A stretch of 8,780 bases of DNA, taken from assembly GCA_934589525.1 (NCBI GenBank), contig CAKTOB010000045.1, positions 1 to 8,780 of the forward strand. Direction: 5' to 3'. Each line of letters starts with the position of its first letter. Within the stretch, counting starts at the first letter, position 1. This DNA comes from an uncultured Oscillospiraceae bacterium (GTDB lineage Bacteria; Bacillota; Clostridia; Oscillospirales; Oscillospiraceae). A program made the position numbers and the translations under genes. Shown here piece after piece: positions 4,315 to 8,780 of the stretch. The notes under the pieces were generated by a model. The model was not told the DNA's origin. It was given only the letters and a program-made list of their open reading frames with translations, and searched no databases.

Positions 4315-6483
4315 ATGAAGACATGCAAGAAGCTGTTCAGCTTGCTGCTGGTTGCAGTGATGCTGGTTGCGGCGATTCCGTTTGCTGCGATGGCTGCACC
4401 TATTGGCACGGCTGTCCCTGCAGGAAATCCGGGTATAACAGTCAAAGTGGCTGGAGGAAATGCTGGTGGACAGTTCATATACAAGGCCGGACTGCCTGAA
4501 AATTTTGATCCGGCACTTACGGAGCATCTGACCAATGTTCTGGTGTATGGAAACTATGATCAGTATAACGCTAACACTGTTCAGGTTGTCTCCGGTAACT
4601 GGGATGTGAATACCAGTACTTTGACCATCAATGTGAAAAACGTTTATACCGTTAAGATTTCTGGCGATGCAACTGCTACTGGTGCTAATAAGCTGGATAG
4701 CGTTGCCTATGCGGACTACGGTCAGCTCACCACAACGCTGACGAATGCCGGATTGAGTGAATATCTGAACAGCGCTAAGTGGAAGATTGTGACTCCTATT
4801 GTTAAGGATGATACTAATTTCACCCTGACTGTACCTGTTGAGAAGGTTGTTCCGCCTACGACTGAACCCACTACCGAGCCCACGACTCCGCCTACTACCG
4901 AGCCCACGACTCCGCCTACTACCGAGCCTACTACTACCCCCACTCCCGCCAGCTACTCCAAGGTCGTTGTTGTCTACTGCGACGAGAACGGCAATGTGAA
5001 GACCAACGCCGGTAAGACCGTCATTCTGACCACTCCTTACACCGGCAGCACCGCCAACAATGATGCCCAGGGCATTCTGAACAACGCCGGTATTGGCGAG
5101 AGCGTGAACAACTACGCCAGCGCTACGGTTGCCGTTTCCGGTGACACCATCACCGTGACCCTGACCGACAAGGCCGATACCCGTTACGTTCTGAACCTGA
5201 CCGTTGTTACCGGCACTACTACTACCACCAAGACCTACAAGGCTGCTTATACCGGCAACGTGGATACCATGTCCGTGCTGAAGGGCTTCGGTGTTGACAA
5301 GGACTTCAACCTGGACAGCTACACCTACTCTACCCTGGGCTATGACAACGCAAAGACCTTTACCCTGACCATGACTGCCAAGCCCACCGCCGCTGACAAG
5401 TACACCGTCAACTGCGTTGTAAACGGCACACAGTTCGCTTCCAAGACCGACGTTACCTATGTTGGCAGCTTTGAATCCAACATCACCAACGCCCAGGCCA
5501 TCCTGAACGCCGCCGGTATTCAGAAGACTGCCAGCGAGTACAAGAAGGTCACCATCACCAAGTCCAACACCAATGTGATCACCGTTGACCTGCGCAACAC
5601 CGTTGTGGTTCGGGTTTACAACAACGCCAACTCCTACAGCGAAGTGACCATGGACGTGGGTCAGCCCTATGTCAACTACCTGGGCACCAACCTGATCAAC
5701 AACTCCACCTTCGGCGGCATCACCGTTAAGGATACCTCCGACCGGAACACCTACTACTCTGCCTCCCAGGTCAATGGCCGCACCGCTCTGGTCAGCGCCT
5801 TTGACAAGGAGATCACCATCCAGCGCAACGGCGATTCCTGCACATTGTACTTCCTGCGCAGCGACGGCACCGTTCTGGAGAGCCGGAAGCTGTACGCCGG
5901 TGACCAGATCGGCACCCTGCCCAGCTACATCGTGGGCAACGTTCCCGCCACCTGGACCTACAACGGCAAGCCCATCAGCGCTACTGACGTTTACAACTTC
6001 AAGACCACTTCCGTGAACATCGTGCCCTACTTCGGCGGTATCTCCGACGTGTATGTGGATGTTTACACCAACGGCAATGTGAAGACCATGCAGACCCGCG
6101 TCAAGGTCACCGACCTGGTTCAGAACGGCGTTCTGTATCTGAACAGCGAGGTCAAGTCCGCCATCTCCTCCGCTCTGCGGAACACCAGCAACAAGAACCT
6201 GACCTACACCGCTTTCTTTGACGCCAGCACCTGGTCCGACTTCATCAAGACCAAGAACACCAACGGCGCCGCCGAGCCCATCCGGGTAGGCGACAACTCC
6301 GAGCGTCAGGGTTCTGTATACCTGTACGTCATGGTGAACAACGTGACCCAGAAGGCAACAGACTCCACCAACCCCAAGACTGGCGACGACGTCAAGCTGG
6401 GTGTTGCAGCAGCAGTCCTGGCCGTAGCAGTGGTTGGCTTCGGTGCAGCGATTGTGATCAAAAAGAAGAAGGGCGTTCAGTAA
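4315..6483 (+). CDS. Secreted sortase-anchored modular surface protein
   Basis: 722 residues; AGGAGGA lies 7 bases before the ATG. The signal peptide is residues 1-27 (basic start, hydrophobic core, AMA cleavage). An N-terminal domain (28-179) is followed by a Thr/Pro/Glu linker (180-211) and then several beta-rich modules (213 to about 680). A recurring '(I/L)LN.AG(I/L)' motif appears near residues 142-147, 254-260 and 396-402, with a relative (VLKGFGV) at 321-327, suggesting repeats of roughly 70 residues. The C-terminus is a sorting signal: NPKTG (686-690), a hydrophobic helix (about 695-715), then KKKK. A sortase would cleave in NPKTG and attach the protein to the wall. No catalytic motif seen; adhesion or wall-display role is inferred. 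Codon choice shifts near the linker. It stands alone with its own promoter and terminator, and no sortase gene is nearby. Confidence 0.93.
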   Translation: MKTCKKLFSLLLVAVMLVAAIPFAAMAAPIGTAVPAGNPGITVKVAGGNAGGQFIYKAGLPENFDPALTEHLTNVLVYGNYDQYNANTVQVVSGNWDVNTSTLTINVKNVYTVKISGDATATGANKLDSVAYADYGQLTTTLTNAGLSEYLNSAKWKIVTPIVKDDTNFTLTVPVEKVVPPTTEPTTEPTTPPTTEPTTPPTTEPTTTPTPASYSKVVVVYCDENGNVKTNAGKTVILTTPYTGSTANNDAQGILNNAGIGESVNNYASATVAVSGDTITVTLTDKADTRYVLNLTVVTGTTTTTKTYKAAYTGNVDTMSVLKGFGVDKDFNLDSYTYSTLGYDNAKTFTLTMTAKPTAADKYTVNCVVNGTQFASKTDVTYVGSFESNITNAQAILNAAGIQKTASEYKKVTITKSNTNVITVDLRNTVVVRVYNNANSYSEVTMDVGQPYVNYLGTNLINNSTFGGITVKDTSDRNTYYSASQVNGRTALVSAFDKEITIQRNGDSCTLYFLRSDGTVLESRKLYAGDQIGTLPSYIVGNVPATWTYNGKPISATDVYNFKTTSVNIVPYFGGISDVYVDVYTNGNVKTMQTRVKVTDLVQNGVLYLNSEVKSAISSALRNTSNKNLTYTAFFDASTWSDFIKTKNTNGAAEPIRVGDNSERQGSVYLYVMVNNVTQKATDSTNPKTGDDVKLGVAAAVLAVAVVGFGAAIVIKKKKGVQ
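4870..4929 (+). repeat. 24-bp tandem repeat coding the Thr/Pro linker
   Basis: Two identical 24-base units (4870-4893, 4894-4917) and a partial third (4918-4929), encoding TTEPTTPP repeats. The units are in frame, so copy number can change by slippage without frameshift, altering the length of the stalk. Confidence 0.88.
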
Positions 6484-6498
6484 TTGAAAGCCTAGCGT

Positions 6499-6545
6499 AA
6501 AATCAAAACCCTCTCCGGTTTTTCGCCGGAGAGGGTTTTGATTTT
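6499..6545 (+). terminator. Strong terminator after the surface protein gene
   Basis: A perfect 20-bp stem, arms 6499-6518 and 6526-6545, loop TTTTTCG. The GC-rich upper part (CCCTCTCCGG) is flanked by AAAATCAAAA on one side and TTTTGATTTT on the other. It could act from both strands. It starts 15 bases after the stop codon. Confidence 0.93.
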
Positions 6546-6548
6546 GAA

Positions 6549-6613
6549 TTGACAATTGACAATGGACAATTGACAATTATTTCAGTTGACAGTTGACAGT
6601 GGACAGTTGACAG
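6549..6613 (+). repeat. Heptamer array 2
   Basis: Two blocks of four heptamers: TTGACAA, TTGACAA, TGGACAA, TTGACAA (6549-6576) and TTGACAG, TTGACAG, TGGACAG, TTGACAG (6586-6613), joined by TTATTTCAG. The variant third unit is shared by both blocks, so one block probably arose by copying the other. Confidence 0.92.
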
Positions 6614-6639
6614 TTATCCTCCCCAGGAAAGTTCCAAAA

Positions 6640-6741
6640 AACCTTCCCCGCCGGGGAAGGGGGACCGCCCGCAGGCGGTGGATGAGGGGCGGTACGGCGT
6701 TTTCTATTGTAGGAACAATGGGCGCAGAGGTAGAAGCGTTT
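6640..6741 (+). repeat. Two-hairpin repeat R3 plus tail (copy B)
   Basis: Hairpin CCTTCCCC-GCC-GGGGAAGG (6642-6660), linker GGG, hairpin ACCGCC-CGCA-GGCGGT (6664-6679), GGATGAGGGG, then the tail with CGGTACGGCGTT and ATTGTAGGAACAAT. It is a direct repeat, offset 255 bases, of 6895-6995. Confidence 0.9.
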
Positions 6742-6789
6742 CTACGAATTCGCCTGCAGTTTCTGGAATGATTTATGCTGCCCCGCTGA

Positions 6790-6837
6790 CCCTCATCAGT
6801 CAGGGCTACGCCCTGCCAGCTTCCCCCAAGGGAAGCT
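6790..6837 (-). repeat. Two-hairpin repeat R4 (inverted)
   Basis: On the minus strand: AGCTTCCC-TTGG-GGGAAGCT (6818-6837), linker GGC, AGGGC-GTA-GCCCT (6802-6814), GACTGATGAGGG. It lies between R3 and R5 in the opposite orientation and is a sequence-diverged but structure-conserved relative of R2. Confidence 0.85.
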
Positions 6838-6894
6838 CTTGTACCGTGCTTTTGGGGCTCCGATTTTCCGGTACAGCCCAAAGGCAAGCGCCAA

Positions 6895-6995
6895 AACCTT
6901 CCCCACCGGGGAAGGGGGACCGCCCGCAGGCGGTGGATGAGGGGCGGTACGGCGTTTTATATTGCAGGAACAACGGGCGCAAAGGTAAAACGTTC
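6895..6995 (+). repeat. Two-hairpin repeat R5 plus tail (copy C)
   Basis: Near-identical to 6640-6741: CCTTCCCC-ACC-GGGGAAGG (6897-6915), ACCGCC-CGCA-GGCGGT, GGATGAGGGG and a tail ending AAAGGTAAAACGTTCC. A few substitutions and a one-base deletion separate the two copies. Confidence 0.9.
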
Positions 6996-7005
6996 CACCA
7001 AAAAA

Positions 7006-7033
7006 TTGTCAATTGTCAATTGTCCATTGTCAA
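7006..7033 (-). repeat. Heptamer array 3 (inverted)
   Basis: Four heptamers reading TTGTCAA, TTGTCAA, TTGTCCA, TTGTCAA on the plus strand, i.e. the reverse complement of the array 2 type. With array 2 it brackets the repeat block 6546-7036. Apart from these arrays and R3-R5, I see nothing gene-like in 6546-7036. Confidence 0.92.
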
Positions 7034-7039
7034 TTCCCA

Positions 7040-7068
7040 TGGCCAGATGCCCGCAAGTGTGCTATAAT
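7040..7068 (+). promoter_or_regulatory. Promoter of the beta-CASP nuclease gene
   Basis: A perfect TATAAT (7063-7068) preceded by TG at 7060-7061 forms an extended -10. A weak -35, TGGCCA (7040-7045), is 17 bases upstream. The extended -10 probably compensates for it. The promoter starts only 6 bases after heptamer array 3. Confidence 0.75.
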
Positions 7069-7097
7069 TAAAATACAAACGGAAAGGGGGCCATGCT

Positions 7098-8699
7098 ATG
7101 AAGCTGACGTTTTTGGGGGCGACCCATGAGGTCACCGGGAGCTGCACGCTGATCGAATGCGGAGGGGTTTCCGGGCTGGTGGACTGCGGTATGGAGCAGG
7201 GGAAGGACTGCTTTCAGAATCAGGTGTTGCCGGTGAGCCCGGCGGGGCTGGAATTTGTGCTGCTGACCCATGCCCATATCGACCACTCGGGGCTGCTGCC
7301 CCTGCTGACCAAGAACGGCTTTCGGGGCCGCATTTACGCCACGGAGGAAACCACTAATCTCTGCGGCATTATGCTGAAGGACTGTGCCCACATCCAGATG
7401 CAGGATGCCCAGTGGCAGACCCGGAAAAACGCCCGGGCGGGGCAGCCGCCGGTGGAGCCCATCTATGATTTGACGGATGCGGAAAAGTGCTTAAAACGCT
7501 TCCGGCCCTGCCCTATGGACAAAATCATTCAAATCCAGGAGGGCATTGAGGTCCGGTTTCTAAACGCCGGGCATCTTTTGGGCTCTGCCTCCATTGAAGT
7601 ATTCCTGCATGAAGGGGAGCGGCAGCGGAAGGTGGTCTTCTCCGGGGACCTGGGCAATAAGGACCTGCCCCTGCTCCGGGAAAAGGAATTTCCCAAGAGC
7701 GCGGACTATGTGCTGATAGAATCCACCTATGGCGACCGGCTCCACACCCCCTGCCCGGACCCTACGGCCTACTTAGGCCGCATCATCCGGGAGACCCTGG
7801 GGAAAGGCGGCAACCTGGTGATCCCCGCCTTCGCCGTGGGGCGGACCCAGGAAATGCTCTATCTTATCCGGCAGACCATGGATGCGGGGTTGGTGGACCC
7901 CAATACTCCGGTGTATGTGGATAGCCCTTTGGCCATTGAGGCCACGGGGATCTTCCTGCAATGTGATCCTAAATGCCTGGACGACAAGACAATTACGCTT
8001 ATCAACCGTGGGGTGAACCCTCTGATGTTCCCGGGGCTGCGGCTGGCGGTGAGCAGCGACGAAAGCAAGGCCATCAACCTGGACCCCAAGCCTAAGGTGA
8101 TTCTCTCCGCCAGCGGCATGTGCGAGGCGGGGCGGATCCGCCACCACTTAAAGCACAACCTGTGGAAGGAAAACGCCACCATCCTGTTTGTGGGCTACCA
8201 GGCCGAGGGCACCCTGGGCAGGACCCTTTTGGACGGCGGGGTGCCATCCGTAAAGCTATTCAATGAAGAAGTAGCGGTGAACGCCCGCATCCTCTCCATG
8301 CCGGGAAAGAGCGGCCACGCAGACCAGGCGGGGCTGCTGGAATGGTTGGAGGCCTTTGAAGAAAAGCCCCGGCGGGTCTTCGTCAACCACGGGGAGGACG
8401 CGGTTGTGGACTTTTTTGCCGGGCTCGTCCACCAGAAGCTGGATTTGCAGGCTTCCGCCCCTTATTCCGGCACCGTGTTCGATTTGGCCGCCGGGAAGTT
8501 TACCTATGAGGCCGAAGGCGTACCGGTGGTCAAGGAGACCCTGAAGCCCTCCACCGCCCGGAAGAACAGCCTGTATGAAAAACTGCTCAGCGCCCTGGGC
8601 CGTCTCAGCGTCATCGTCAAAAACATGCGGGGGAGGACCAATAAGGACGTGGGGCGGCTGACGGACCAGATCAATCAGCTGTGCGAGAAATGGCAGTAA
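7098..8699 (+). CDS. Beta-CASP metallo-beta-lactamase, predicted RNA-processing nuclease
   Basis: 533 residues, COG1236/YSH1-like group of the MBL-fold superfamily. The metal-site motifs are all present: THAHIDH with His58, His60, Asp62 and His63; His159 in GHLLGS; Asp184 in SGD. The beta-CASP domain, inserted between the two halves of the lactamase fold, carries motif A Glu208 (IEST), motif B with His349/His350 after SASGMCEAGR, and motif C His407 in SGHAD. These support a two-zinc nuclease acting on RNA in the cytoplasm; the family includes CPSF73-like and archaeal and bacterial homologues with endo- and 5'-exonuclease activity. The last about 50 residues are a basic helical extension. The ATG has AAAGGGGG 7 bases upstream; an out-of-frame ATG at 7093 is ignored. 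It is a single gene with its own promoter. Distinct from RNase J, which is longer; substrate unknown. Confidence 0.93.
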   Translation: MKLTFLGATHEVTGSCTLIECGGVSGLVDCGMEQGKDCFQNQVLPVSPAGLEFVLLTHAHIDHSGLLPLLTKNGFRGRIYATEETTNLCGIMLKDCAHIQMQDAQWQTRKNARAGQPPVEPIYDLTDAEKCLKRFRPCPMDKIIQIQEGIEVRFLNAGHLLGSASIEVFLHEGERQRKVVFSGDLGNKDLPLLREKEFPKSADYVLIESTYGDRLHTPCPDPTAYLGRIIRETLGKGGNLVIPAFAVGRTQEMLYLIRQTMDAGLVDPNTPVYVDSPLAIEATGIFLQCDPKCLDDKTITLINRGVNPLMFPGLRLAVSSDESKAINLDPKPKVILSASGMCEAGRIRHHLKHNLWKENATILFVGYQAEGTLGRTLLDGGVPSVKLFNEEVAVNARILSMPGKSGHADQAGLLEWLEAFEEKPRRVFVNHGEDAVVDFFAGLVHQKLDLQASAPYSGTVFDLAAGKFTYEAEGVPVVKETLKPSTARKNSLYEKLLSALGRLSVIVKNMRGRTNKDVGRLTDQINQLCEKWQ

Positions 8700-8705
8700 G
8701 AAAAA

Positions 8706-8719
8706 TTGACAATTGACAA
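8706..8719 (+). repeat. Heptamer array 4 (two units)
   Basis: Two TTGACAA units beginning 6 bases after the beta-CASP stop codon. No terminator or further gene is identifiable in the remaining 61 bases. Confidence 0.85.
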
Positions 8720-8780
8720 TGCCAATCAAGAGTTGAAAACCTTAAAAACCATGGCAGCGGCAATGTTAGCGAATACGTGA

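Noticed and set aside
4018..6576. An 852-codon open frame on the minus strand opposite the surface protein
   Set aside because: Its codons are in register with those of the surface gene, so stops would arise only from TTA, CTA or TCA codons there, which the biased codon use avoids. The predicted protein is low-complexity Gly/Val and its start lies in a heptamer array. It is a shadow.
6586..7067. Short frames in 6546-7067 (61-129 codons)
   Set aside because: They translate repeat sequence; the same peptide pieces recur wherever the repeats occur, which marks them as artefacts.
8728..8780. A possible new gene start near the right edge
   Set aside because: The ATG near 8751 is followed by a stop codon after nine codons, with no ribosome binding site.

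Overview
The window looks like a chromosomal segment of a moderately GC-rich Gram-positive anaerobe, most likely a gut Clostridia member of the Oscillospiraceae type. The clues are a methionine T-box riboswitch, strong purine-rich ribosome binding sites, an NPKTG-type sortase signal, a DtxR-family regulator, and intergenic regions full of short structured repeats of a kind I associate with that group. The genus is not determinable by eye.

Left part (1-2182, minus strand): a methionine uptake operon read right to left. A near-consensus promoter (2154-2182) drives a T-box leader (about 1880-2147) with an AUG specifier and an intrinsic terminator just before metN. Then come metN (ATPase with NIL domain), metI (permease, 8-bp overlap with metN) and the first 26 codons of a MetQ-type lipoprotein, cut by the window edge.

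Centre left (2225-3307): a two-gene minus-strand unit of a one-domain DtxR-like metal-dependent repressor and a 118-residue protein with five cysteines spaced every third residue. The repressor gene has a near-perfect 25-bp palindrome lying over its own -10 box, so autoregulation is likely. A small single-pass membrane protein is transcribed divergently from a strong promoter.

Centre (3310-4170): about 860 bases without a credible gene. They hold a heptamer array (TTGACAA/G), a 297-bp foldback element and several small two-hairpin repeats.

Centre right (4173-6545): a single-gene unit with promoter, roughly 100-nt potentially structured leader, a 722-residue secreted and sortase-anchored surface protein, and a 20-bp perfect-stem terminator. 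Codon use changes inside this gene near its Thr/Pro linker.

Right part (6546-8780): a 490-bp repeat block flanked by heptamer arrays in opposite orientation, then a beta-CASP metallo-beta-lactamase (predicted RNA-processing nuclease) with its own extended -10 promoter, followed by another short heptamer array.

The genes do not form one pathway. The best candidates for undescribed biology are the regulator/cysteine-rich pair with its operator, and the family of two-hairpin repeats whose stems differ in sequence yet keep pairing. I see no phage, CRISPR, toxin-antitoxin or defence locus.
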